Of a stretch of 64,000 nt of DNA, positions 47,248-56,232 are shown one piece after another. The stretch spans positions 1 through 64,000 of the forward strand of contig NZ_SCQN01000046.1 in NCBI RefSeq assembly GCF_004321985.1, given 5' to 3'. Below the pieces are notes generated by a model. The model made no database searches, was not told where the DNA came from, and saw only the letters and a program-made list of their open reading frames with translations. The translations under genes were made by a program, and so were the position numbers. Each line of letters begins with the position of its first letter. Position 1 is the stretch's first letter. This DNA is from Castellaniella sp. (lineage in GTDB: Bacteria > Pseudomonadota > Gammaproteobacteria > Burkholderiales > Burkholderiaceae_B).

Positions 47248-48242
47248 GCTTGCTCCTTGCGGTGTGCCAGGGTGCGGAGCTTTGAGGCCGAAGGTGCGGT
47301 TGGGCGAGTATTGAACAGGCCGGTAATACCGCGCTGGCCAAAGACGGCAATCAGGAAGACCAGGATGCCCAGGACCAGGGCCCAGTGGTCGGTGTAGCCC
47401 TTGATGAGTTCTTCGACGGCAAAGTAGAGCAGGGCGCCGTAGACCGGGCCCATGGCCGTGCGCATGCCGCCTAGCACGACCATGACGATCAGATCGCCGG
47501 ACACCATCCACGACAGCGTGCCAGGCGAGGCGTAGGTGGTCAGGTTGGCGAGCAGAAAGCCCGCCACGCTCGTGAGCAGAGCCGAGACTACGAAGATGGC
47601 CAGCTGATACTGAAAAACCGGAACGCCCAGAGCGCGGACTCGTCGCAGGTTCTGCCGCGCCCCTTGCAGGACCATGCCGAACGGTGTGGAACGCACTCGC
47701 CAGGACCACACGCACAGTGCAAGCAACAGGACGAGGCTCACCCCATAGACCACGCGGGGAAATCCCAGATCCAGGCCCAGCAGGGTGCTGGTGGCCTGGA
47801 TGCGCATGCCGTCGTCGCCGCCAAACTGGCTCAGGCTGCTGAACAGATAGAACCCCATCTGGCCGAAGGCCAGGGTGATCATGATGAAGGAAATGCCCTG
47901 AGTGCGCAGGCTGACGGCACCAACGAACAAGGCTACCAGCAGCGTGATGCCTAGTCCGGCCAGTAGCTGGACCAGCCCGCTGGTGATGCCGAAGTACGAG
48001 CAGATCGCCACGCTGTAGACCCCCAGCCCCATGAACAGCGCGTGTCCGAAGCTCACCTTGCCAGCGTAGCCCAACAGCAGGTTGAGGGCTGAAGCGGCGA
48101 GAGCGTAGATTAGAAAGCGCGCCCCCAATGACAGGTAGTAGGACGAGGCCTGACCATGCAGAGTAAAGGGGGCGATGACCAGCACCAGAAAGAGGACGGC
48201 GGGGATTCCTCTTGCGAGGGAGAAGCGTGAGGCATTGGACAT
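47244..48242 (-). CDS. LivM-type ABC permease
   Basis: Membrane permease of 332 aa in the third importer. The family motif is GYAGKVSFGHALFMGLGVYS; a conserved region GDLIVMVVLGGMRTAMGPVYGA lies toward the end. It starts 1 nt after the LivH stop. Confidence 0.92.
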   Translation of the reverse strand: MSNASRFSLARGIPAVLFLVLVIAPFTLHGQASSYYLSLGARFLIYALAASALNLLLGYAGKVSFGHALFMGLGVYSVAICSYFGITSGLVQLLAGLGITLLVALFVGAVSLRTQGISFIMITLAFGQMGFYLFSSLSQFGGDDGMRIQATSTLLGLDLGFPRVVYGVSLVLLLALCVWSWRVRSTPFGMVLQGARQNLRRVRALGVPVFQYQLAIFVVSALLTSVAGFLLANLTTYASPGTLSWMVSGDLIVMVVLGGMRTAMGPVYGALLYFAVEELIKGYTDHWALVLGILVFLIAVFGQRGITGLFNTRPTAPSASKLRTLAHRKEQA

Positions 48243-48243
48243 G

Positions 48244-49161
48244 TTATGAGCCCTCCTTGCCGAAGATGCCGCTGGGTCGGAAGATGAGCACGATCGCCAT
48301 AAGGATGTAGATCATCATGGAGGCGAGTGCCGGGGCTGCTGTGTCGGCTATGCCGGGACTGAAGGATGCACTGAGGACGAGGGGCAGGAAAGTGCGCGCA
48401 AGCGTGTCGACGATGCCCACCAGCAGGGCAGCGCCGAAGGCGCCGCGCACCGAACCTACGCCGCCGACGACGATCACCACCAGCGTTGTAATCAGGACCG
48501 GTTCGCCCATTCCTGATTGCACCGAGACCAGCGGTCCCAGGATGGCGCCCGCAAAGCCAGCCAGTGCGGCCCCCACCGCAAACAACAGAGTTTTCAGCAC
48601 GCGGATGTTGATCCCCATAACTTCCACGATCTGGGGGTGAGTGGCACCGGCCCGGATAAGCATGCCCATGCGGGTGCGGTTGATGAGCAGGTAGATGCCC
48701 AGGGCGACGATCAGCCCCGAAACGATCACTGCCAGGCTGTAGGCGGGATACCGGATCCCGCCGATGTGGATGACGCCTGAGAGCGCCTGTGGAACGCTGG
48801 CATAGACGGGTTGTTCACCCCAGATGATGCGCGCCAGCTCGTTGAAGAACAGGATGAGCCCGAATGTAGCCAGCACGTGATACAGGTGATCGCTTCCGTA
48901 GAGTCGCGACAGAGCGAAGCGTTCGAGCAGTGCCCCCAGCACGAAGCAGGCCACGACTGCAGCGGCTACACCCACCAGCAGCGATCCTGACGCAGTCGCA
49001 ACAGTGGCTCCGACATATGCGCCCAGCATGTAGAGGGAGCCGTGCGCAAGGTTCACGAAGTTCATCACGCCGAAGACCAGTGTGAGGCCGGCAGCCGTCA
49101 AAAACAGCAGCATGCCGTATTGCACCCCGTTGAAGACTTGGGTCAGGATGGCGTTCAGCAT
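48244..49161 (-). CDS. LivH-type ABC permease
   Basis: Membrane permease of 305 aa with the motif MNFVNLAHGSLYMLGAYVGA and the end RPSGIFGKEG. It starts 3 nt after the substrate-binding protein stop and is coupled to the rest of the importer. Confidence 0.92.
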   Translation of the reverse strand: MLNAILTQVFNGVQYGMLLFLTAAGLTLVFGVMNFVNLAHGSLYMLGAYVGATVATASGSLLVGVAAAVVACFVLGALLERFALSRLYGSDHLYHVLATFGLILFFNELARIIWGEQPVYASVPQALSGVIHIGGIRYPAYSLAVIVSGLIVALGIYLLINRTRMGMLIRAGATHPQIVEVMGINIRVLKTLLFAVGAALAGFAGAILGPLVSVQSGMGEPVLITTLVVIVVGGVGSVRGAFGAALLVGIVDTLARTFLPLVLSASFSPGIADTAAPALASMMIYILMAIVLIFRPSGIFGKEGS

Positions 49162-49164
49162 GGT

Positions 49165-50340
49165 TCAACTCATCTTGCACTGGGTGTAGAACGCGTCCTT
49201 GTGCTTTTCAACCGTGGTTTCCAGCACTTTTGGCACGATCTTTCCGTTCTGGTTTTCGAACCCGATCATGTAGTAGTTCTGGATAGGCAGGTTGTTGACG
49301 TTGAAGGCGAAATAGCCGCGCACCGAAGGCACCTGGGTCGCGGCCTGTTTGATGGCGGCCGTGAGCTTGGCGTGGTCCTTGTAATCGGCGCCCGTATGCC
49401 CGATGGCCCAGTTCAGGAAATTGCCCGCATCGTAGGCGGCTGCGGCGTATAGGCTGGGAGTGCGGTGGTATTCGGCTTCGAAGTCAGACACGAACTTTTT
49501 ATTGACCGCGTTATCCAGCGCCGGCGACCACCAGGCGGCGCTCAACGCCCCTGCGGCAGCGCCTTTGACGGCGGGCAGCGTGGTTTCCTCAAGCGTGAAG
49601 ACCGAGAGGTACTTCAAGCTCTTGAGCAGGCCCGTCTGGCTCAGCTGCTTGACGAAGCTCACCCCCATCCCGCCCGGGTAGAAACTGAAGACTGATCGAG
49701 CGTTGGCCATCTGGATACGGGTGATGTCGGTTGTGTAGTTGGTTTGACCCACCGGGGTGTAGACCTCGCCCACCGGCTTTTCTTTGTAAAAGCGCTTGAA
49801 GCCTGCGAGCATGTCCTTGCCCGCCTGGTAATTGGGGGCCATCAGGAACATGTCATGCAGGCCGTGCTTTTGCGCATAGATGCCGGCCACCTCGGCTGCG
49901 CCGTCGTTGGGCCAGGCCGTCGAGAAGATGTTGGCGGTGCAGTTCTTGCCGGCGAGTTCGGAGGGGCCGGAATTGGTCGCAATGGCGGGTAGGCCAGATT
50001 GTGCCAGGAGTTCACGCATGGCCAGCACCACGTTGCTGAAGCCCAGTCCCACGACGGCGTCCACGCCCTCTTTGCTCACGAGCTCTTTCAGGTTCTGGAT
50101 GCCGACTTCCGGCTTGAGTTGGTCATCACGCTTGAAGACGGTGACCTTCTGGCCCCCGAGTTTGTCACCATGTTCTTTGACGGCCAGCATGAAGCCGTCG
50201 TACTGGTCTTCACCCACCGCGGCCACGGGGCCCGAGAAGGCGCCCGTGACGCCGATCCTGACGTTGGCCGAGGCCGGCGTGGTGGTGCTCAGCGCCACTA
50301 TGCCAGCGGTCAGTGCTACAGCTAGGCTGGTAAGTTTCAT
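49165..50340 (-). CDS. ABC importer substrate-binding protein, probable aromatic acid receptor
   Basis: Periplasmic binding protein of 391 aa. Signal peptide at residues 1-25 ends ASA; the mature chain starts near NVRIGVTGAFSGP. The ATG at 50340 follows AGGAG. It lies 61 bp downstream of the gentisate dioxygenase gene in the same direction, so salicylate, gentisate or a related benzoate is a reasonable ligand. That is inference from context. Confidence 0.88.
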   Translation of the reverse strand: MKLTSLAVALTAGIVALSTTTPASANVRIGVTGAFSGPVAAVGEDQYDGFMLAVKEHGDKLGGQKVTVFKRDDQLKPEVGIQNLKELVSKEGVDAVVGLGFSNVVLAMRELLAQSGLPAIATNSGPSELAGKNCTANIFSTAWPNDGAAEVAGIYAQKHGLHDMFLMAPNYQAGKDMLAGFKRFYKEKPVGEVYTPVGQTNYTTDITRIQMANARSVFSFYPGGMGVSFVKQLSQTGLLKSLKYLSVFTLEETTLPAVKGAAAGALSAAWWSPALDNAVNKKFVSDFEAEYHRTPSLYAAAAYDAGNFLNWAIGHTGADYKDHAKLTAAIKQAATQVPSVRGYFAFNVNNLPIQNYYMIGFENQNGKIVPKVLETTVEKHKDAFYTQCKMS

Positions 50341-50401
50341 CGTGTGTCTCCTGGGGTTTTGGTGGGGTGCAGCGGGTGGTATTGGATGAAATAGGGGGAA
50401 A

Positions 50402-51499
50402 TCATGCCGGCGGACGGACAGCCAGGCGCGCGAATTCGAGCTTTTCCATGATGGGTGCGTCCGAGAACTGGAACAGGTCCAGCGTCTCATCAGCGTGCAC
50501 TGACCACTCGACCCATGACGGCACGACGAAGATGTCGCCTTTGTTCAGGGTGTATGAAGTCCCGGCCAGGGTGAGCGCGCCAGATCCGTTGAAGACCTGC
50601 ACGACAGCCGACCCTACTGCACACTGCAGGGGCGTGGCCCGGCCGGAGAGTAGTCGGTGGAACTCAACCCGCAGCGTGGGCATTACGTCGCCCCCGGTGG
50701 TGGGATTGACGTAGCGCACGGCCGCATGGCCGGGGTGCACCGTGGCAGCGTGGCCTTCAGCCTCAAGCGCCAGTTGTTGTACCAAGGCCCGGTCCGTGTG
50801 TTCCCACCGGTAGCAGAGCAAGGGGGTGCTGGGGTGCGGCATCAGCCGGCTCAGCGGGCGCAGCCCGGGGTAGGCCCACAGCCGCTCTGAACGCGAGACA
50901 TCTGGCGTGGAACGGTCTTCTGGCTGGTTGGCACCGAACTCGAAGAAATCTGAATTCACGTAGTGCACGAAAGGGATGTCCAGACCATCGAGCCAGGCCA
51001 TGGGCTGGTCGGTTTCGTTGCGATGGGCATGAAAATTCCATCCCGGCTGAGGTAGAAAGTCACCGCGCCGCATGGCAATAGGGTCACCGTTGACGACCGT
51101 CCAGACGCCTTCGCCTTCCAGAACGAAGCGGAACGCGTTCTGGGTATGGCGGTGTTCGGGTGCGGCCTCGTGTGGTCCCAGATACTGGATGGCGGCCCAG
51201 AGCGTCGAGGTCGCGTAGGCCGCACCCCCTAGCCCCGGGTTGGCGAGGCCGATGGCCCGCCGCTCCCCGCCTCGGCCGACCGGAACGAGTTCGCCCGCTC
51301 GCTTCGCGAGGGCGTAGAGACGTTCCCAGCGCCAAAGGTGTGGTTGTGTCTTAGGTTCGGGCGTCTGCGGCATAAGGTTGCCAAGCTGCGTCCAGAGCGG
51401 GGCCAGATGTTCCGCCTGGAAATTCGCATAGAGCGCCTGGAGTTCGGTGGTTTCTGCCGCAATAGGTGCGTCGTGGCCAGTGCAGTGGGATGAATTCAT
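50402..51499 (-). CDS. Gentisate 1,2-dioxygenase
   Basis: Iron(II) ring-cleavage enzyme turning gentisate into maleylpyruvate. It is about 365 aa and bicupin. The first cupin has the metal-binding stretch HRHTQNAFRFVLEGEG; the C-terminal cupin includes FNGSGALTLAGTSY and KGDIFVVPSW. The N-terminal LPLWTQLG-like segment (LAPLWTQLG) matches known gentisate dioxygenases. I use the ATG at 51499 (GGGAA 5 nt upstream); ATG 51511 is an alternative. It follows the CoA ligase gene in the same direction. Confidence 0.93.
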   Translation of the reverse strand: MNSSHCTGHDAPIAAETTELQALYANFQAEHLAPLWTQLGNLMPQTPEPKTQPHLWRWERLYALAKRAGELVPVGRGGERRAIGLANPGLGGAAYATSTLWAAIQYLGPHEAAPEHRHTQNAFRFVLEGEGVWTVVNGDPIAMRRGDFLPQPGWNFHAHRNETDQPMAWLDGLDIPFVHYVNSDFFEFGANQPEDRSTPDVSRSERLWAYPGLRPLSRLMPHPSTPLLCYRWEHTDRALVQQLALEAEGHAATVHPGHAAVRYVNPTTGGDVMPTLRVEFHRLLSGRATPLQCAVGSAVVQVFNGSGALTLAGTSYTLNKGDIFVVPSWVEWSVHADETLDLFQFSDAPIMEKLEFARLAVRPPA

Positions 51500-51554
51500 G
51501 ACGTTTCCCATGGGAAATGGTTTGATGTCGGCGAGCGCGGGTGCCGTTGCGGAC

Positions 51555-53264
51555 TCAGTGGGCAGGGGCGGCGTCTGCAGCAAGCCGCTTGACCACGTCG
51601 CTTCTCAGCCACTTTTTGTCGATCTTGCCGATCTTGGTCATGGGTAGTTCCTCCACAATGACCAATTTTTCGGGGATCTTGAATTTGGCGACGCCGATCT
51701 TTTCCATGTAGGCCTTGAGCGCGTCCAGGTCGAAATGCGTATTGGGTTTGAGCGTGACATACAGGCACAGCCGTTCGCCCAGCAGCTTGTCGGGCATGGC
51801 GATGGCGGCAGCCCCCATGACCTGGCTGAATTGGTACACGAAGCTTTCGACTTCTTCGGCCGAAATGTTTTCGCCGCCGCGATTGATCATGTCTTTGTCT
51901 CGTCCGGACACTACCAGGTTGCCATCGGGGCGCAGCATCACGATGTCGCCGGTGCGGTACCAGCCATCGGCGTTGAATGAGCGGGCATTGGCTTCGGGGG
52001 CCTTGAAGTAGCCGCAGGGGGTGTAAGGACCGCGCGTGATCAGCAGCCCCAGTGTGCCGTCGGGGACGGCGTGTCCGTTCTCGTCGACGACGCGGATTTC
52101 ATCACCGTCGCTCACCGGGCGGCCCTGCGTGTTGCAGCAGACGTCTTCCGAGTCGTCCAGGCGCGTCATGTTGATGAGGCCCTCGGCCATGCCGAAGACT
52201 TGTTGCAACGTGGCGCCTAACACTTGTCGCACGGCCGGTGCAAGCTTGTCCGGCATGCGTGAGCCGCCCACCTGCAGGACTTGCAGCGAGTTGCCCTTCA
52301 TAACGTGCTGTTCGCGCTGGACTTCGATCCACTTGTGGGCAACGGCCGGCACGACGGCAGTGACCGTCACGCTCTCCTGGTCGATCGTGGTGAGTGCGCG
52401 CACGGCCTCGGGGCTGCGCAACAGCACGGTGCGCCCGCCATGGAAGAGCGCCCCCAGGTAGCCCGGCGAGCCTAGCGGGAAATTGTGCGAGGCCGGCAGG
52501 GCCACCATATATACGGTCTGCGCGCTGAACCCGCCCACCTCGCTGCACTTCTGGATGTTGTAGGCGTAGTCCATGTGGGTGCGTACGATGAGCTTGGGCG
52601 CCCCCGTGGTGCCGCCCGAGAGCAGCATCAGGGCCACGTCGCGGGCATCGGGCGAGTACGCGGCTTCGTCGAAGCGCGGCTGTACGCCGATGCTGTTGAT
52701 CAGGCGGTATTCGCGCACGCGATTGCCCGTGTCGCTATGCGGGCTGACGCCTTCAGGCGAAGTACCCTTGCCCGACACGAACAAGGAGTGGATGCTGGGA
52801 ATTTGCTGGGCCACCTCGTGCGCAATCGAACGCAAGTCGGTGCCGCGATCTTCTTCGGGAACGGCGATCGCGACAGCCCCGGAGAGTCGGGCGACGTGGC
52901 TGAGTTCGTGCTGGCGGTGGGCTGGCATGGCCATGACCGGGATGACACCGATCCGAAAGCAGGCAAGGGTGAAGACCACGAACTCCCAGGTGTTGGGCAG
53001 TTGTACGATGATGCGGTCTCCGCGCCTGATGGAGCGGTCAAGCAGGAACTGTGCACAAGAGGCCGATCGGTCCCAGAGCTGCTGGTAGCTCAGGCGTATG
53101 GCGTTGTCGACGACGGCCAGCCGGTCAGGGTGCTGCCCGACCTGTTCTTCGATGTACGATGCCAGCGTGCGGGTGCCCCAGTAGTGGCGTGCCCGGTACT
53201 GGGCTTTGAGCGTTTGGGGCCAGTCGGTCACGCCGTCCGTGATCAGGGGTTTGTAGTTTTCCAT
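51555..53264 (-). CDS. Aryl-AMP/CoA ligase, probable salicylyl-CoA ligase
   Basis: ANL-superfamily adenylating enzyme of 569 aa. Motifs are LLSGGTTGAPKLIVRTH (phosphate loop), GWYRTGD, and the catalytic lysine near the end in PMTKIGKIDKK. The region ALPASHNFPLGSPG resembles the EntE/DhbE 2-hydroxybenzoate-activating family, so a 2-hydroxylated benzoate is the likely substrate. With the FAD hydroxylase and gentisate dioxygenase beside it, activation of salicylate to salicylyl-CoA is the best reading (compare sdgA of Streptomyces). Siderophore use is unlikely, as no NRPS or isochorismate genes are present. Start ATG 53264 is preferred over a TTG at 53285. Confidence 0.85.
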   Translation of the reverse strand: MENYKPLITDGVTDWPQTLKAQYRARHYWGTRTLASYIEEQVGQHPDRLAVVDNAIRLSYQQLWDRSASCAQFLLDRSIRRGDRIIVQLPNTWEFVVFTLACFRIGVIPVMAMPAHRQHELSHVARLSGAVAIAVPEEDRGTDLRSIAHEVAQQIPSIHSLFVSGKGTSPEGVSPHSDTGNRVREYRLINSIGVQPRFDEAAYSPDARDVALMLLSGGTTGAPKLIVRTHMDYAYNIQKCSEVGGFSAQTVYMVALPASHNFPLGSPGYLGALFHGGRTVLLRSPEAVRALTTIDQESVTVTAVVPAVAHKWIEVQREQHVMKGNSLQVLQVGGSRMPDKLAPAVRQVLGATLQQVFGMAEGLINMTRLDDSEDVCCNTQGRPVSDGDEIRVVDENGHAVPDGTLGLLITRGPYTPCGYFKAPEANARSFNADGWYRTGDIVMLRPDGNLVVSGRDKDMINRGGENISAEEVESFVYQFSQVMGAAAIAMPDKLLGERLCLYVTLKPNTHFDLDALKAYMEKIGVAKFKIPEKLVIVEELPMTKIGKIDKKWLRSDVVKRLAADAAPAH

Positions 53265-53289
53265 GTCTTTCGTGTCTCCAGGCAAAGCG

Positions 53290-53403
53290 CTAGCTTGATG
53301 TCACGGCCGTGACTGCGTCCAAGGCCAGAAGCCCGGTGACCGTCAGGCGTAATGGGTTGATTGCCAGGTTGCTGATTTCGGCGTGCGTGTTGAAGTACGA
53401 CAT
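53290..53403 (-). CDS. Possible 37-residue small protein
   Basis: A short frame with ATG at 53403 and TAG at 53290, in the 166-bp gap between the FAD hydroxylase and CoA ligase genes. Its codons end in G or C in 29 of 37 positions, like the real genes here. It lies in the same frame as the hydroxylase, 9 sense codons after the hydroxylase stop. I see no good ribosome site and recognise no family. It could be a translated small protein, a remnant, or chance. Confidence 0.2.
   Translation of the reverse strand: MSYFNTHAEISNLAINPLRLTVTGLLALDAVTAVTSS
53300..53313. repeat. 14-bp perfect palindrome in the hydroxylase / ligase gap
   Basis: GTCACGGCCGTGAC, self-complementary, between two genes of one apparent operon. 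It may be an operator for an internal promoter or an mRNA structure. It also falls inside the possible small reading frame. Confidence 0.3.
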
Positions 53404-53430
53404 CAGTCTGGCTGACGAACGAAGGGGCGT

Positions 53431-55107
53431 TCATGGTTGCGGGGTGTCCAGCGCAAAGGCGACGGCGTCGGCGCGCCCGGAGAGCACCAGGGTTTCTATG
53501 TCGTCGTGGATGCTGAGGGCACGGCGGCTGCGCAGGGCAGCCAGGTCGTCGACGAGCAGCGTCGGAATGCCATGCTGCATTTTGAGATATTCGGAAGCCA
53601 GGACGCGCGAGAGCGGTGTGCCTTGGTGGATCACCGCGAGAGTTGGTCTGTGGTGGGCCAGCACGTCCAGCGCCGCCTGTTCCCGGGCACCCAGGGTCGC
53701 GGTGTCGGCGTCGGGTGCGGCACAAAGAGCGTAGCCGGCATATTGAGGCGCGTCGACCGGGAGGGCCTCGATCCAGGTCAGACCGTCGCCCAGTTGCACG
53801 GAACCAGCCGTCTGGTGGCGCACGAAAAGCAGCCTGGAACTGAAGGTGCAGGTACCAGCCGTCAGTGGGGTGCTCAGGGGGGGGCTCTGGAAGGCCTGCC
53901 GCCAGGCGGCCTCTGATTGCGCCACGAAGGCGGTGTCGCGCACCCGAAGCTTGCCCAGTGAGATGGCCCGGCTGAAGAAATGAAAACTGAATTGCCAGGG
54001 AGGCAGGGCGCGCTGGTAACGTCCGAAGTGGTCCCACCACGAAAGGCTGGGCAGCGCGGAATCCTGGATCTTGTTGACTTCAGGAGCGCGAATGCGCTCG
54101 TAGGTGCTCAGAGCGGTTTCGAGATCTCCCGGGTGTTCCTGCACGCATTGTGCGAGGATGCTGGCGTCCTCCATGGCCATTTTGGTGCCCGACCCCACGG
54201 AAAAGTGTGCGGTGTGGACGGAATCCCCGAGAAAGGCAACGGCAGTCCGTGCGTCGGCCTGAACGTGCCACGTTTGAGTTCTGCGTGTGCAGAAGTTGGC
54301 CCAGCGTGAGTTGTTGGCGACCAGGGGCTGGTGGTCGATTTCGTCGGCGAAGAGTTCGGCCAGGAATTGCTGGGATTTTTCGTCGGAAGGACCGGCCGGC
54401 TGGGTGACATCGAAAGCATCCAACCCTGCTTTATGCCAGGTGTCTTCATCGGTTTCGACGATGAAGGTGCTCAGGCCTTCGCCGATGGGGTAGGCATGCA
54501 CGGCAAAGTTGCCGAACCGCGACTGCTTGTGCAGAAAGGTCAGGCCCTGGAACTGGAAGGGGGTGGCAAACCAGATGAATTTGACGGTGGCCACGCTGCG
54601 GGTGTGCCCGAGGCGTTCCGCGAATCGTTCGCGGGTGGCCGAGCCAGTGCCGTCCGCGGCCACGATCAGATCGTAGGCCTGCTGTTCGAGCAGGGTATCG
54701 ATCGTGGCGGGCGTGGCGTAGTGCAGGTGCACCCCGAGTTGCTCTGCTCGTGCGCTCATGGCGGCCAGCAGATGGCGCCGGTGAACCGCCGACATGCCGT
54801 TGCCTGAGGCGGGTGTGGTGACGCCCCGGCTGACCACGCGAATAGTGTTCCAATGGCGGCCGTGGGCGTCCAGCACTTCTTTGAGGACGGAATCAACCTG
54901 GTTTATGTTGTGATAGGTCGTATCCGAGAACACCACGCCGAAGCCGTAGACATTGTCTCTGGCGTTGCGCTCGAAGACGTCGATGTGGCTCCCTGGAACA
55001 GCCTTGGCCAGTGCAATGGCGGCAAACAGACCACCCGGTCCGGCACCGATGCAGGCTACTCGCAGCAGGTGCTTAGGGGAAGTGGCCGCAGATTCTGTAG
55101 TGGACAT
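53431..55107 (-). CDS. FAD-dependent aryl-CoA hydroxylase, probable salicylyl-CoA 5-hydroxylase, with shortened C-terminal domain
   Basis: Flavin monooxygenase of about 558 aa. The N-terminal FAD fold has GAGPGG, FGVVFSD and later FLGDSVHTAHFSVGSGTKMAMEDA, the pattern of salicylyl-CoA 5-hydroxylase and 2-aminobenzoyl-CoA monooxygenase. Those bifunctional relatives (about 760-780 aa) add an old-yellow-enzyme-like domain of over 350 residues. Here only about 143 residues (416-558) follow, and they resemble the two ends of that domain (TFSSRLLF; then GIPTLLV and TLVLSGRADAVAFA). It should form gentisyl-CoA from salicylyl-CoA. Start at ATG 55107; longer frames run into the promoter. Confidence 0.85.
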   Translation of the reverse strand: MSTTESAATSPKHLLRVACIGAGPGGLFAAIALAKAVPGSHIDVFERNARDNVYGFGVVFSDTTYHNINQVDSVLKEVLDAHGRHWNTIRVVSRGVTTPASGNGMSAVHRRHLLAAMSARAEQLGVHLHYATPATIDTLLEQQAYDLIVAADGTGSATRERFAERLGHTRSVATVKFIWFATPFQFQGLTFLHKQSRFGNFAVHAYPIGEGLSTFIVETDEDTWHKAGLDAFDVTQPAGPSDEKSQQFLAELFADEIDHQPLVANNSRWANFCTRRTQTWHVQADARTAVAFLGDSVHTAHFSVGSGTKMAMEDASILAQCVQEHPGDLETALSTYERIRAPEVNKIQDSALPSLSWWDHFGRYQRALPPWQFSFHFFSRAISLGKLRVRDTAFVAQSEAAWRQAFQSPPLSTPLTAGTCTFSSRLLFVRHQTAGSVQLGDGLTWIEALPVDAPQYAGYALCAAPDADTATLGAREQAALDVLAHHRPTLAVIHQGTPLSRVLASEYLKMQHGIPTLLVDDLAALRSRRALSIHDDIETLVLSGRADAVAFALDTPQP

Positions 55108-55227
55108 GTCTTCAGCGTCTCGCAGAGAAGGGAGAAAGCGCGGAGACAGGCCGGCGCACTGTGTGAGCTTGTCTCCAATCTTGTTTGAATCCATTTTAGG
55201 GGGGATTGTCGTGGAGATATATTTTTC

Positions 55228-55248
55228 ATGATGGTATATTCTTATCAT
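55228..55248. promoter_or_regulatory. LysR-type T-N11-A box in the aromatic operon promoter
   Basis: ATGAT-N11-ATCAT, a perfect 5-bp inverted repeat with the canonical LysR spacing, in the AT-rich 189-bp gap between the FAD hydroxylase gene and the divergent LysR gene. It lies 49 bp upstream of the LysR start and 121 bp upstream of the hydroxylase start. This is the expected recognition site for the adjacent regulator. Confidence 0.65.
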
Positions 55249-55296
55249 CTATGTGTTCTTTGATATATATGTTGGCGAACCCAATTGGGAGAATAG

Positions 55297-56226
55297 GTGG
55301 CCTCAAGCTGGATAGACCGGATTCGCCTGCGCAATCTGAATTTCCTGGTGAGCCTGGCGCAGACTCATAACCTGAGCCATTCGGCCAAGTTGCTGCATAC
55401 GACGCAGCCGGCCCTCTCCAAATGGCTGAAAGATCTCGAAAGTGACATTGGCCTGACGCTCTTCGATCGTCGCGCCCGCGGGCTGGTGCCTACCTCGCAT
55501 GGAGAAGTCCTGATCGCCCATGCGCGCCGGATTCAGGCGCAGTTGGACCGTACCGTCGAAGACATGGGGGTGCTCAGCCAGGGAGGGGTGGGCCGCGTGG
55601 CTTTGGGTGCCTCGGGGGCCACGGCTGTCGGCATTGCGCCGCATGCGATTTTGCTGATGGCCGAGGGTCTGCCAGACGTTCGCGTCGATTTCATCGAGAG
55701 CACGATGAATCGTCTGCTCGAACTGCTGCTCCAGGGTGATCTGGATATCGTGATGGGGCGGACCATCCAGGACAGTGACGCTACTGTCGGCCTGCGCAGC
55801 GAGATTCTCTACACGGAGCCCGTGAACCTGGTGGTACGCAAGGGACATCCACTGCTGGATCTGGAAACCGTGTCGTGGGACGACATCGAGCGCTATCGCC
55901 TGGTGATCTGGCCGCAGCAAACGCCCATCCGGCAGGTGCTCGAAAGTGCGCTGGTGGCGGCGGGGCGCACGCTGAAGCCTAATTACATTGAATCGAATTC
56001 CGTCATCGCCAACGTCACGATGCTCAACCACAGCGACTTCATCGGCATGGCGTCCCATCGGGCGGCCACCGTGCTGGCCAATTTCGATCTGCTGCGTGTT
56101 GTGCCCATGACGCTGCGCGGATACGGGTCGGTCTCTGTGTACTGGCGCTCGGACGAACTGCAGCCCAAGTCGGTGGAGCAGACCCTGGCGTGCATTCGTC
56201 AGGTGGCGGCCGCAGGCGATGGTTGA
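55297..56226 (+). CDS. LysR-family regulator of the salicylate/gentisate genes
   Basis: Regulator of 309 aa. Helix-turn-helix at about residues 8-68 (HNLSHSAKLLHTTQPALSKWLKDLE); effector domain from about 95. It is of the GbpR/galactose-binding-regulator-like branch. The GTG start has GGGAG 6 nt upstream. It is divergent from the hydroxylase-ligase-dioxygenase-importer operon and convergent, 6 bp apart, with the second gentisate operon. The effector may be salicylate or gentisate. Confidence 0.87.
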   Translation: MASSWIDRIRLRNLNFLVSLAQTHNLSHSAKLLHTTQPALSKWLKDLESDIGLTLFDRRARGLVPTSHGEVLIAHARRIQAQLDRTVEDMGVLSQGGVGRVALGASGATAVGIAPHAILLMAEGLPDVRVDFIESTMNRLLELLLQGDLDIVMGRTIQDSDATVGLRSEILYTEPVNLVVRKGHPLLDLETVSWDDIERYRLVIWPQQTPIRQVLESALVAAGRTLKPNYIESNSVIANVTMLNHSDFIGMASHRAATVLANFDLLRVVPMTLRGYGSVSVYWRSDELQPKSVEQTLACIRQVAAAGDG

Positions 56227-56232
56227 GACGCG

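Noticed and set aside
51555-53264. Siderophore 2,3-dihydroxybenzoate-AMP ligase (EntE type)
   Set aside because: Family similarity is real, but the neighbours are gentisate catabolism and there are no isochorismate, NRPS or iron-transport genes.
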